From NCBI GenBank assembly GCA_938030095.1, contig CALHGK010000001.1, forward strand, positions 1 through 64,000: a stretch of 64,000 bases of DNA. Reading direction: 5' to 3'. Made by a program: the position numbers and the translations under genes. Position 1 is the first letter of the stretch. Each line of letters starts with the position of its first letter. Source of the stretch: an uncultured Candidatus Saccharibacteria bacterium. GTDB taxonomy: Bacteria; Patescibacteriota; Saccharimonadia; Saccharimonadales; Saccharimonadaceae. Below are positions 52,198 through 60,783 of this stretch, in pieces. Below the pieces are notes generated by a model, which did not search any database, was not told the DNA's origin, and was given only the letters and a program-made list of their open reading frames with translations.

Positions 52198-55100
52198 CTA
52201 GGTAAAGAGTGTGTAATAGACCGCGCCAAGGCCAGCACCAAGCGCTAACAGCATGACGATCCACAGCAGCCAAATCCAGCCAGCAGCTTGTTCGGGACGG
52301 CGGCGCGACTTTTTCGGTGCGCGGGTAAATTCCTCAGCACTGTAGATTGGTGCGACGACGTTGCCTTCATTTTCTTCTTGGAGTGCTTGGTGGAGGGCGA
52401 GCGCAGTGTCGCCATTTTGGGTGGTGGCAGCCGCTTCTTCGATGGTATTGACGTGTGCTTGGTCGCTCGCGGTTGGCTCATCATCCCACTCAGTCTCCAC
52501 CGTCATTGGCTCAGCTTCGACTCGCTCTGCTTCGCCGTAGTAGTCGATATCTGGCTCACCAGGGCCAGGCACAGGTAGGCTCAGGTCAATCTCGTCTTCT
52601 GCAAACTGCGGTCCTACCCCATCGGCTGATGCCTCGCGAGAGTCGGCCGGCTCATCCGGGTAGAACGACTGGTCTGCGCCGTAGTGATCCTCTAGCTGGT
52701 ACGAGGATTCATCATCCGCCGTAGCAGTCTCTGGTGTGTCTTGCTCGGGTAGTGGGTAGTGATCATCGGTAGGATAAAGTGATGGCGCATTCTCGCTCGT
52801 ATCTGTCAGTGCATCAATGAATTGCTCGGCCGATGCATGCTCATCATGCGGCGCAAAAAGATGCTGCGGTATAGATGGCTCGTTATTATCAGCCGGAGCT
52901 ATGCCGAATGCACTAGATTCATCATGATACATCCCCATCGGAGTAGTATCGGCCAAAGTTGGCACATCACCCACCAGCGTATCAGCACCACCCAGTGGGC
53001 GCTTATCGACCTTGGTCTCGGCATCAGGTAAGAATGGCGTGTAGCTTAGCGGCTTTTCATCGCCAGGCTGGAGGTCAAGCGCATCTGCAGATGGTGTTCC
53101 ATCAGGCGTTACTACATCGGATGCTTTAACCTCATCACCTGCCGGAGGAGTACTCTGCACTGCTCCGACGTGATGCTGCGCTGGCTCATGGCCAGGTGCA
53201 GGGCGGATATCCATACCCACCACTGGTGCGCTATTTGTCAATGGCTCAACCACCACACCTTGGCGGCGCACCCGTGGGCGAGCCGTTTGGGCAGCTGCAG
53301 CAACTGGGGCTGCGCCACCCACGATATCCATAAAGCGACCACGCGGACGCTGTATAGCTGGAGCAGCTGCTTGATCATCACCTGGCTCAGTTGGTGTTGT
53401 CTCATCTGCAGTATGCATAGCTGACGCATCAGCAACCGATAGCTCAGTCTGTTGGTCGGCTGGCTGAGAAAGCGTAATTGGCACGACATCGGGCGCATTC
53501 TTTGGCGTATCCTCCTCTTCTTGCGGAGGAGTTGGTGCATCATTGGTGGACACCTCAGGGCGAGCAGCAATAATCTGCTGCGCCTTGGCTACGACATCGT
53601 CAGCCGGGGCAAACAGTGGTGTAGCGGGTGCATATGGCTGCTCTGCTTGGTCATCAGGAGTATCCGGCAATTGCATATCTGTCGTGCCTTGCGCGATATC
53701 ATTCGTATTCTCAGCAACATCAGTTGCATCAACAGCGTTCGTCTCCTCTTGCAAATCAGACAGCGGCGGGGTATCAACGTGTGGCTCAGGAGCTGCCCGG
53801 TGCTCATTATACGTACTGAGTAGTGGTAATGGGCGATCGACGCGAGCTTCTGGCATAGTGTCCTCAGCAAGCACCTCCTCTGGCTGTGACGATGGGCTGT
53901 CATTGTCCGCTCCCACATCAGGCATAGTGTGCTCAGCCGTCAACAATTCTGCAGAAGCGATATCGCCTGCCTGCGATTGAGGTGGCGCAGTGGTGGGCTC
54001 AGTCCAGGGGCTACTCTCACCATCAAACGATTCATACTCGCTTGGCACACTCACGTCAGCTGCTTGGGCCGCCGTCTGGCTATCATCCACAGCACTCGTA
54101 TTTTCTACCATTACCTCTGGCCACGCAGGTGCAGTATGGTCTCCATCAGGGGTTTGCACATCTGGCTCATCATATTGCAATTCGGGCCAAGCCGGCTCGT
54201 TGAGCGACTGGTTCAGTGGCTGCACTGTCTCAGTATCAGAAGTATCGCTGCTACTCAACACTGCCGACACATCTGTACTTGTCGGTGTCTCTGGTGCATA
54301 AAGCAAGTGGTCGTCGCCAGCGTCATCAGTGCTGCTTGTGTTGGTTATATCATCAGGCTCATCCTGCAGTGTAGCTGCTGGTATATCATCAGCAGTATGC
54401 GTATCATCCGTCGGCTCTAGCGCTGTCTTGGCAGGAGGTAGCGCTGTATTACTCTCTTCCTCTTTGGGCGGCGGAATGATGAGTGGTTGCGGGGCAAATG
54501 TATCATCAACAACGGATGCTTGCGCTGGCTCAGTCTCGTCATCTTGCGTGCGGTTCACCTCATTGAGGTGGCGGACAAGCGCTTCATCGTCGTCATCATC
54601 GCTCTCAGCGTCTTCGCCCGCAAACTGATACGGCATCGTTGGCGTCTCTGACTCAACTTGGTCGATCGTTGCTGGCACTTCTTCCTCTGTAGCCGCAGCA
54701 GGTGTTTCGTCACTCGCTGCTCCATCACTCTGGGCTGATGGCGCAGTGTTATCTGTCTCCGCTATAGGAGCTGACACATCTGAATCTGTTGTGGATGATA
54801 CATCATCCACTGGCGTTGCTGCACGAGGCGGCGCAAAGAACGGTCGTGCCGCCGACCGGCCAAAGAACTGCGCTCGATCGGCATACGCATCGTCACTCTC
54901 ATCATCATCATCACTCGCGGGAGTAATAATATCGTCAGGATCGACCGTCACAACTGCTGCGGGCCGGGGCTGCGAAGACACACTTTCTGTCGTCGGTACT
55001 GCTGGTGTTGCTGTACCTAACGGAGTCACCCGGGCTGAGTCTGTATCATCTGTATCAGTTTGCTCTGGCGTAGCAGGCATCGATGCCGGTTCACGTTCTG

Positions 55101-55656
55101 ATGCAACGACCGATTCTGACAGCGCTCGGGCACGGTCAACGGCTGGCTCAGGCTCAGCCGATTCATACGATTCCCCTGCCAGCTCCGCCCCGTCTGGCTG
55201 CTGCGACAGTGGCATAATTGTCACACCGCGGCGGCGAGCTGGCGCGCTATTTATATCGGCATCAGAGCTGGTATCGGTGGCTGCGGTATTGTCATCAGTC
55301 TGCACTGTATCATCAGTGCTATTAGTGTCATTTAGAGGTGCTGGCGCAGGTGACTGCTTAGCTGACACCGCATCATCTGATGAGCCCGCTTGCTGCGCTG
55401 AGTCTGTTGAGGTGTTGTCATCCTGAGCACGCGGTGTGCTTGCATCTTGTGTGTCGTCGCTTTCCTCAGGACGAGCCGAATCTGCTGCTATTGTTTGCTG
55501 GGGCGCTGCAGTTTGGGTGCTTGACGAGGCCAAATCTTTGCTTGGTGTGGCGGCAGGTGCTTCAGACGGCTTGTCTTGCGTTGCTGGCAGCTGACCAGAC
55601 TGGCGCATGAGGTCGTGCACCGCGCGGTCGAGTTCGTCGAAGTCTATATCTGGCAT
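52198..55656 (-). CDS. 1152-residue acidic disordered protein with C-terminal membrane helix
   Basis: I do not recognise this protein. It starts with a short helix (DIDFDELDRAVHDLM). Then come about 1100 residues of Asp/Glu/Ser/Thr/Ala/Pro low-complexity sequence, a basic patch (PKKSRRRPEQAAG) and one C-terminal helix (about 1128-1150). With the basic patch inside, the bulk lies in the cytosol (tail anchor). Two similar basic motifs stand out: RRRGVTIMPL (141-150) and VRRQGVVVEPL (near 800). The rest has very few aromatic residues. AAAGGAAA precedes the ATG, and a promoter about 170 bases upstream gives a structured leader. It might be a scaffold with short docking motifs. Confidence 0.85.
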   Translation of the reverse strand: MPDIDFDELDRAVHDLMRQSGQLPATQDKPSEAPAATPSKDLASSSTQTAAPQQTIAADSARPEESDDTQDASTPRAQDDNTSTDSAQQAGSSDDAVSAKQSPAPAPLNDTNSTDDTVQTDDNTAATDTSSDADINSAPARRRGVTIMPLSQQPDGAELAGESYESAEPEPAVDRARALSESVVASEREPASMPATPEQTDTDDTDSARVTPLGTATPAVPTTESVSSQPRPAAVVTVDPDDIITPASDDDDESDDAYADRAQFFGRSAARPFFAPPRAATPVDDVSSTTDSDVSAPIAETDNTAPSAQSDGAASDETPAAATEEEVPATIDQVESETPTMPYQFAGEDAESDDDDDEALVRHLNEVNRTQDDETEPAQASVVDDTFAPQPLIIPPPKEEESNTALPPAKTALEPTDDTHTADDIPAATLQDEPDDITNTSSTDDAGDDHLLYAPETPTSTDVSAVLSSSDTSDTETVQPLNQSLNEPAWPELQYDEPDVQTPDGDHTAPAWPEVMVENTSAVDDSQTAAQAADVSVPSEYESFDGESSPWTEPTTAPPQSQAGDIASAELLTAEHTMPDVGADNDSPSSQPEEVLAEDTMPEARVDRPLPLLSTYNEHRAAPEPHVDTPPLSDLQEETNAVDATDVAENTNDIAQGTTDMQLPDTPDDQAEQPYAPATPLFAPADDVVAKAQQIIAARPEVSTNDAPTPPQEEEDTPKNAPDVVPITLSQPADQQTELSVADASAMHTADETTPTEPGDDQAAAPAIQRPRGRFMDIVGGAAPVAAAAQTARPRVRRQGVVVEPLTNSAPVVGMDIRPAPGHEPAQHHVGAVQSTPPAGDEVKASDVVTPDGTPSADALDLQPGDEKPLSYTPFLPDAETKVDKRPLGGADTLVGDVPTLADTTPMGMYHDESSAFGIAPADNNEPSIPQHLFAPHDEHASAEQFIDALTDTSENAPSLYPTDDHYPLPEQDTPETATADDESSYQLEDHYGADQSFYPDEPADSREASADGVGPQFAEDEIDLSLPVPGPGEPDIDYYGEAERVEAEPMTVETEWDDEPTASDQAHVNTIEEAAATTQNGDTALALHQALQEENEGNVVAPIYSAEEFTRAPKKSRRRPEQAAGWIWLLWIVMLLALGAGLGAVYYTLFT

Positions 55657-55822
55657 GAACGGTTTCCTTTGTTTGTTTTTATATAAACGCTACAGTTTTT
55701 GTGTGGTACACACCAGTCCACACCCTGATACAACGAACCGAAGCCTCGTATCGAGTTTTGGATACTACCCCGGTTGTTGATCAATCGTATGCCCACAATG
55801 TATCGCTTATGTTGTTTTCTCT
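55657..55822 (-). promoter_or_regulatory. Structured 5' leader of the 52198-55656 gene
   Basis: The promoter at 55823-55851 would give a leader of about 160 bases. It holds a hairpin with GATAC/GTATC arms and a GTGTGG/CCACAC hairpin closer to the gene. No known riboswitch class fits. A second -10-like TATATA lies nearer the start. Confidence 0.4.
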
Positions 55823-55851
55823 AGTGTAGCTTATTTGACATTGTGGTGCAA
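55823..55851 (-). promoter_or_regulatory. Promoter upstream of the large acidic protein
   Basis: On the minus strand TTGCAC (55851-55846), 17 bases, TACACT (55828-55823). Confidence 0.5.
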
Positions 55852-56193
55852 CTCACCTTGCTCATTTGGTGCGAAGTATCGATACGATGACTAGCATACC
55901 CATACCATCGTGTTGCACTCTCGGCAATAGCCTACCTCTGGTCGATTAGTCGATGACTTCACAAGGAGTGCTCATGCTGTGTGATGTTATTTTTACACTA
56001 CTTTTTTCATATACGATGTATTATATACAACGACACAGCATGCGAAGTTACTGCAAACGACCTGCTGCTACTCTATATCCCTATAGAATACACCAATTTT
56101 TAGTGACTAGCAGCTCGACATACTTCGTACTCTGCCTATACCCTCTTGCAATCGGCAGGTAATGCATACACAAATTGCTTCTGTTTTACTGAC
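55852..56193. other. Intergenic region with one doubtful small ORF
   Basis: About 340 bases between the leader promoter and the pyk terminator. A plus-strand frame at 55974-56162 (62 residues, one possible helix) has AAGGAG five bases before its ATG, but its sequence looks random. No RNA gene seen. Confidence 0.4.
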
Positions 56194-56225
56194 AAAAACA
56201 CCCACCATATGGTAGGTGGGTGTTC
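56194..56225 (-). terminator. Terminator of pyk
   Basis: On the minus strand AACACCCACC pairs with GGTGGGTGTT, followed by TTTTTGTC. It lies 22 bases after the pyk stop. Confidence 0.85.
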
Positions 56226-56246
56226 CTATCAGTTGCTTTGGTAAGC

Positions 56247-57677
56247 TTAGCGCTCGAAGGTGCGGACACTGAGCGTATCCGTCCCACCAGTCGCGCCAGG
56301 CTGGCGACCACTGATAATGACGGCCGTAACCGAGGATACATCACCAAAGGCACCTTGGCTGAGTAGCTCGCGCGTTAGATCACTCCCAAGCTGCTGGCTG
56401 TCGGGCCGGACGAAGCTGCGCGTTGCATACGACAATGCAAGCTGCTGCGCCACGCGGGCATCTGATGCCACAGCGATAATTGGTAGCTCTGGGCGGCAAG
56501 CGGCAATACGTGCGGCAGTTGCACCAGAGCGTGTCTCAGCAACGATCACTGTTGCATCAACTTTGTGAGCAACATCAACAGCAGCATGAGCAATCGCATT
56601 GAGCCGGCGGTTGGTGCGGCCCTCCTCGATGGGCATGTCATTCATCGGCCAGCGCGACTGAGTGTAGCGCACGGTGTCGGCCATCATTTTAACAGCCTCA
56701 ACTGGGTAGTCACCATTGGCTGTCTCGTCAGAAAGCATCACGACATCTGTCCCAAGGATAGCAGCAGTTGCAACGTCGCTCACCTCAGCCCGGGTTGGCT
56801 CGGGGTTATCCACCATACTGGCTAGCATCTGCGTGGCAACAATCGAGAGCTTGCCATACTTGCGGCAGAGGCGGATGATTTCGCGCTCGACGATTGGCAC
56901 AATCTCTGGGCTCGTCTCGACCGCAAGGTCACCACGAGCAACCATCACACCATCGGCGGCCTTGACGATTGCCTTGAGTGTCTCTGGCTCGATAGCTGCT
57001 TTGGTCTCTACCTTGGCAATAATCTGCGCGGTCGAACCATGGCTCAGCAAAATCTGGCGTAGGTTGTTGATATCCTCCGCGCTCTGGATGAAGCTCAGTG
57101 CTACGAAGTCAATATCTTTGTCTGCTCCAAATTCGACATCAGCCAAGTCCTTTGGCGTCAGAATGTCGCCACCAAAGTCGGTGTCGGGCAAGTTGAGCCC
57201 CTTGCGGCTCATCAAGAAGCCATCATTACTCAGGCGCACCTTAATGGCAGTATCACTGACGCGCTCGGTCATCTCACCACGCAATTTACCATCGAAGAGG
57301 TAGACAGGCTCGCCCACCTTAACCTTATCAGCAAGGTTGTACTGGATAGGCAGACGGTTGCTGCCATCATGCTCCTCCACCGCATGGTCGAGGATGATTT
57401 CATCGCCTGCTGCAATGTCGAAGTGATTGTCCTTCAGCACACCAAGGCGAATCTTTGGCCCCTGCAAGTCTTGCAAAATCGCGACAGTGCGGCCAACGGT
57501 AGCACTTGCCTTGCGAATCCACGCAATTTGGTCAAGCCGCTCTTCGTACGAGCCGTGGCTAAAGTTGAGGCGAAAACCGTTGGCGCCCGCCCGGATCAAC
57601 GCTTCTATTTTCTCTGGTGTGTTGGTGGCTGGCCCCAGAGTAGCCAGTATCTTTGTACGTTTTGTAGAGTTATTCAT
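56247..57677 (-). CDS. pyk: Pyruvate kinase
   Basis: Pyruvate kinase makes ATP and pyruvate from phosphoenolpyruvate, the last step of glycolysis. The 476-residue protein has TKILATLGPAT, GANGFRLNFSHGS, VMVARGDLAVE, the nearby KVETK catalytic Lys segment, and the C-terminal domain with AETRSGATAARIA. The usual extra PEP-utilising domain is absent, as in most bacterial enzymes. The ATG at 57677 follows TGC-TATAAT by nine bases; ATGs further upstream lie in or before the promoter. It is a single gene. Confidence 0.97.
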   Translation of the reverse strand: MNNSTKRTKILATLGPATNTPEKIEALIRAGANGFRLNFSHGSYEERLDQIAWIRKASATVGRTVAILQDLQGPKIRLGVLKDNHFDIAAGDEIILDHAVEEHDGSNRLPIQYNLADKVKVGEPVYLFDGKLRGEMTERVSDTAIKVRLSNDGFLMSRKGLNLPDTDFGGDILTPKDLADVEFGADKDIDFVALSFIQSAEDINNLRQILLSHGSTAQIIAKVETKAAIEPETLKAIVKAADGVMVARGDLAVETSPEIVPIVEREIIRLCRKYGKLSIVATQMLASMVDNPEPTRAEVSDVATAAILGTDVVMLSDETANGDYPVEAVKMMADTVRYTQSRWPMNDMPIEEGRTNRRLNAIAHAAVDVAHKVDATVIVAETRSGATAARIAACRPELPIIAVASDARVAQQLALSYATRSFVRPDSQQLGSDLTRELLSQGAFGDVSSVTAVIISGRQPGATGGTDTLSVRTFER

Positions 57678-57686
57678 TGCGTACAT

Positions 57687-57692
57687 ATTATA
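57687..57692 (-). promoter_or_regulatory. Extended -10 of pyk
   Basis: TGC-TATAAT on the minus strand, nine bases before the ATG at 57677. Confidence 0.65.
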
Positions 57693-57969
57693 GCAGCATA
57701 ATGCCAAATAGTGAAACACAAGTGGGATTGCTTGCCGAGGTGTATTGAGCAATAAATTCGGAGTTTCATTCAGTTCTCACACCTTGTCGCTCGCTATTCC
57801 TTGTCCTCTAGCACGATAAGGGTCATTCTTTGTCATATACCCTTATACTAGAACTAAGCATAGATTATGGCAATCTGCCATCATATACTACCTGTATGAA
57901 ATGGTGAGAGGTAGGTGGATAGATTGAGGTAGACATAGGAGGGGGTACAGTATAATACGTGTCGAACAT

Positions 57970-57998
57970 TTGACAGCACCGTGCAATCACAGTATGCT
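57970..57998 (+). promoter_or_regulatory. Promoter of the 58037 gene
   Basis: TTGACA (57970-57975), 17 bases, TATGCT (57993-57998). A second TATAAC lies a few bases further. Confidence 0.55.
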
Positions 57999-58036
57999 AG
58001 GCTATAACATCACTTTACTATAAGGAGTCTAACACT

Positions 58037-58276
58037 ATGGCACCATCCCTCTTACATCTCGCACTGGCACTCGACTGCTTTGGCGGTATTCTCTATCTCT
58101 TGTTTGCACCGCGCATACCACGAGCTTTCTTGCCGTGGCTGACGGCAGGGATCATCGTGCTTCATCTTGTGGTAGCTGGCATATTGTACTGGCTAGGGCA
58201 AGACGGTGAGCTTCTCGTCCTGCCTATGTCATTGTATCTTGTAGCACCAATTATCCGGCGCTACCAGGGCAAGTAA
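58037..58276 (+). CDS. Small membrane protein of unknown function
   Basis: The 79-residue protein has two clear hydrophobic helices (about 5-24 and 33-52), a third partial one (59-72) and a basic C-terminus (RRYQGK). AAGGAG (58022-58027) precedes the ATG, and a promoter with both boxes lies about 40 bases upstream, so it looks expressed. No family recognised. Confidence 0.7.
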   Translation: MAPSLLHLALALDCFGGILYLLFAPRIPRAFLPWLTAGIIVLHLVVAGILYWLGQDGELLVLPMSLYLVAPIIRRYQGK

Positions 58277-58337
58277 GGTTATCTATCTCTCGCAAAAGAG
58301 CTTCCCAAAGACAAGACCATATAGTATACATATAGCA

Positions 58338-58364
58338 ATACCGCAGCGTCATCGGCTGCGGTAT
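58338..58364. terminator. Hairpin after the small membrane protein gene
   Basis: ATACCGCAG (58338-58346) pairs with CTGCGGTAT (58356-58364), 9 bp. There is no T-run on either strand, so termination is uncertain. Confidence 0.5.
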
Positions 58365-58402
58365 CTTGCTAGCGAAAAAGGAAATAACGCTAAGCTTGGC
58401 TT

Positions 58403-58624
58403 AGAATAAAGCGCTTTCTCTCCGAGAGAAACGCAAACATAATGGCTCGCTCATGAGCAAAAGAGGAGGAATGATCACCCATCGCGCCTATCCACCTTGG
58501 TGGAGACCTCTGGCAAATCCGTTGCCAACTGGCGATAGCGCCCACGGCTGATCGCTGCACCAGTAGCCTAACCCATAGCTACCTCTGTGCTAACATGTGT
58601 TCGAAGTACCTTATCAGTACCCCC
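58403..58624 (-). ncRNA. Orphan structured RNA candidate of about 220 bases
   Basis: A promoter at 58659-58631 (minus) would start transcription near 58624. The segment folds extensively. Outer pairs join 58452-58466 with 58582-58597 (CATG/CATG, AGC/GCT, AGAGG/CCTCT). Further in are GATCA/TGATC (58473-58477 with 58549-58553) and CTATC plus GCG with GATAGCGC (58484-58492 with 58534-58541). These enclose hairpins at 58491-58504 and 58511-58527 and leave another at 58563-58582. The minus-strand end is a 10-bp GCG-TTTCTCT type hairpin (58434-58411) followed by TTTATTCT, a good terminator. No convincing ORF lies in it. It does not match tmRNA, RNase P, SRP or a riboswitch I know; a 6S-like RNA cannot be excluded. 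Confidence 0.5.
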
Positions 58625-58630
58625 TACGAC

Positions 58631-58659
58631 AGTGTAGCACTATATCGAACAATTAGCAA
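58631..58659 (-). promoter_or_regulatory. Promoter of the orphan RNA
   Basis: On the minus strand TTGCTA (58659-58654), 17 bases, TGC-TACACT (-10 at 58636-58631). The extended -10 matches the style used by protein genes in this window. Confidence 0.55.
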
Positions 58660-58859
58660 ACGTTTGTTTCATTTTTGAGAATTTTGTTCGAGATTTTGTA
58701 CCGAATGTTATATATTGCAACCAAATTGTGCATCACACTATTCATTGCTTACAACCATGGCCATCATCTCATCTACTACCTGACTTGCAACAGAATATGA
58801 CATATAAATACGCCTGTAATTTATCACAAAAATTACGAGTACATATACTCATTATGTCG
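58660..58859. other. AT-rich intergenic stretch
   Basis: It lies between the orphan RNA promoter and the end of the VanZ-like gene. I see no gene or clear hairpin in it. Confidence 0.5.
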
Positions 58860-59336
58860 TTATCGATCGTTCGTGGCAGTGCTCTTGCGCAATGATCGTC
58901 GGCGCATCATCCACGCGCATAACCCCACTCCCACCAATGCCGCTATGCTGTCGATCATCACATCGCGCAGTTCGCCGCTGCGCCCTGGTACGAAGAGCTG
59001 GTGGATCTCGTCTGTTACTGCATAGAGGCTGCAGCTCAGCAGGGCAAGGCTCGCTACGGTGCGCGCTCGCCAGCGGCAACTACTGACGCGCAGCGCGCGA
59101 TACATCAATATACCAAGGACAAAATACGCAATGATATGAGCACTCTTGCGCACAAGAAACGTCAAAATAGCCGTGCTCATCCCTGGCATAGCCTGCTGCA
59201 AATGGCCAACGATCACCCCGCTCTGCCCACTCGAGACGGCAGCGGGTTGGTGAGAGAGAGTGAAGATAACTATAGCCCAGCCACAAACAATTACGTAATT
59301 ACGTATGATGGCTGTTTTCTGCTTTCTCCTTATCAT
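58860..59336 (-). CDS. VanZ-like membrane protein
   Basis: The 158-residue protein has an N-terminal helix, two or three more helices and the VanZ core KSAHIIAYFVLGILMYRAL and TDEIHQLFVPGRSGELRDVMIDSIAALVG. VanZ of enterococci gives low-level teicoplanin resistance; most homologues have unknown envelope roles. It follows the flippase gene by 10 bases, so it is the last gene of the polysaccharide operon. Confidence 0.9.
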   Translation of the reverse strand: MIRRKQKTAIIRNYVIVCGWAIVIFTLSHQPAAVSSGQSGVIVGHLQQAMPGMSTAILTFLVRKSAHIIAYFVLGILMYRALRVSSCRWRARTVASLALLSCSLYAVTDEIHQLFVPGRSGELRDVMIDSIAALVGVGLCAWMMRRRSLRKSTATNDR

Positions 59337-59346
59337 ATAGCATATA

Positions 59347-60783
59347 TTATTTATGATAGAGCGTCTTGTCTAGGTGTTTGCGGAAATATTTTTTGACGGG
59401 CATCTTGGCGAAGAGATCCTTCATCAAGATAATACCTACTGCCATAATCACTATACAGGCTATGATAGAAATAATTTTCGGCATATTAGTATAATATATG
59501 AAACCTCCAGCTACTAACACAGCACCAGAGCATATGACGCTTTGCGCACGATAGCGCACCTTAACATACCGCTGGACATGAATATGCCGTATCACTGCCA
59601 TACAGGCAAAGGCAACAGCAGTCGAGAGCGCCGAAGCATACACACCAATAACACCCACCAAAGCAAGGTTGACGACGATGTTAATTACTGCGGCCGCAAG
59701 GGAGCTATTGGCAACCTCTTTTGTCTTTTTCTTGGCGATGTATATCGCAGAGTAGTTGCCAAGGATCGCCTGGAAAAAAGCCCCTATCGCCAAGATGGGT
59801 ATTAAGCCATGCGCATCCGCATATTCTGCACCAACGATTCGTGAATAGAATATATCTATTACCAACACATACACCACAGTTGCAAATGAGTATAGCCGCA
59901 AGCACATGTCGGACACCTTCGAAAAGAATGCATCTCTATCTCGCGAGGTAATATGAATCGAGGCAGACTCGCTCCAGCTCATACTAAATATACCAAACAA
60001 TATGCTTGGGACAAATGCAAATTTATTCGCAATCGCATACATACCATTTGCCGCTGCACCAATAAACATCGAAATAATAGTCCTGTCTGAGACATTGAGC
60101 ACCCACCATGCGATATTATTTGGCAAAAGTGGAATAGCGTACCGCAGCATATCCGAGCGCAACGATTGGTGCGTCTCGCCGTGTAGCAAGTGAATGCGTT
60201 TCTTGCGCCGAATAATCACCAACAGGTAGCCTATGCCTACTAAATTCGCGAGCACTAACGATATCATCAAACTAAAGGCAGGTAGCCGCATGACCGCAAC
60301 AAAGACAAAGGAGCATAGTGTACTCACGACGCCAATGAGTATGCTGGCGATGGAAAAATGCTTTGCATCACCAACTCCTCGCGTAAATTGCAGTAGCACC
60401 GCAGATACGACAGAGAGAACAATATTGAGGCACACAAGAACCAAGTATGGGATAGTAACGAACAGTGATACAATAGCCAATAAAGCGATGGCTACCCCTG
60501 TGATAGGCAGCACTATCTTGAATATCGTCGATAGAATGCTACTAAGTCTGTCCGCATCGTCGCGCGAATCGATCGCAAACCGAAATGCCGCAAACTCGAG
60601 CTGAACCGACAAAATTGGTGCAAACAAAGCAATATACGTCAAGATAAGGTCGACCTGCCCATAGTCACTCGCCGACAGATAAAATGTATACAAAGGGACG
60701 AGCAAGAACGAAACGGCCTGCGTCGTGATCTTGCTAATCGTGAGGAGAGCGGTGTTTTTTATGAGCTCAGTAGATCTGCTCAT
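59347..60783 (-). CDS. Wzx-like polysaccharide flippase
   Basis: The 478-residue protein has 12-14 hydrophobic helices and the MATE/MOP-superfamily layout of oligosaccharide flippases (ISKITTQAVSFLLVPLYTFYLSASDYGQVDL at the N-terminus is typical). It would move lipid-linked repeat units across the membrane. Its ATG overlaps the pyruvyl transferase stop by four bases. Specificity cannot be told. Confidence 0.9.
   Translation of the reverse strand: MSRSTELIKNTALLTISKITTQAVSFLLVPLYTFYLSASDYGQVDLILTYIALFAPILSVQLEFAAFRFAIDSRDDADRLSSILSTIFKIVLPITGVAIALLAIVSLFVTIPYLVLVCLNIVLSVVSAVLLQFTRGVGDAKHFSIASILIGVVSTLCSFVFVAVMRLPAFSLMISLVLANLVGIGYLLVIIRRKKRIHLLHGETHQSLRSDMLRYAIPLLPNNIAWWVLNVSDRTIISMFIGAAANGMYAIANKFAFVPSILFGIFSMSWSESASIHITSRDRDAFFSKVSDMCLRLYSFATVVYVLVIDIFYSRIVGAEYADAHGLIPILAIGAFFQAILGNYSAIYIAKKKTKEVANSSLAAAVINIVVNLALVGVIGVYASALSTAVAFACMAVIRHIHVQRYVKVRYRAQSVICSGAVLVAGGFIYYTNMPKIISIIACIVIMAVGIILMKDLFAKMPVKKYFRKHLDKTLYHK

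Noticed and set aside
55974..56162. 62-codon plus-strand ORF with SD AAGGAG
   Set aside because: Protein looks random apart from one hydrophobic stretch, and no promoter precedes it; kept only as a note in the intergenic entry.
58471..58551. 26-codon plus-strand ORF with AGGAGG upstream and two adjacent Trp codons
   Set aside because: The SD touches the ATG too closely, there is no promoter on this strand, no trp gene follows, and the region is better explained as a minus-strand structured RNA.
58403..58624. tmRNA, RNase P RNA or SRP RNA
   Set aside because: The conserved TTCGA T-arm with CCA end, the GAGGAAAGTCC/ACAGAA pair, and the SRP GGAAGCAGC-type loop are all missing.
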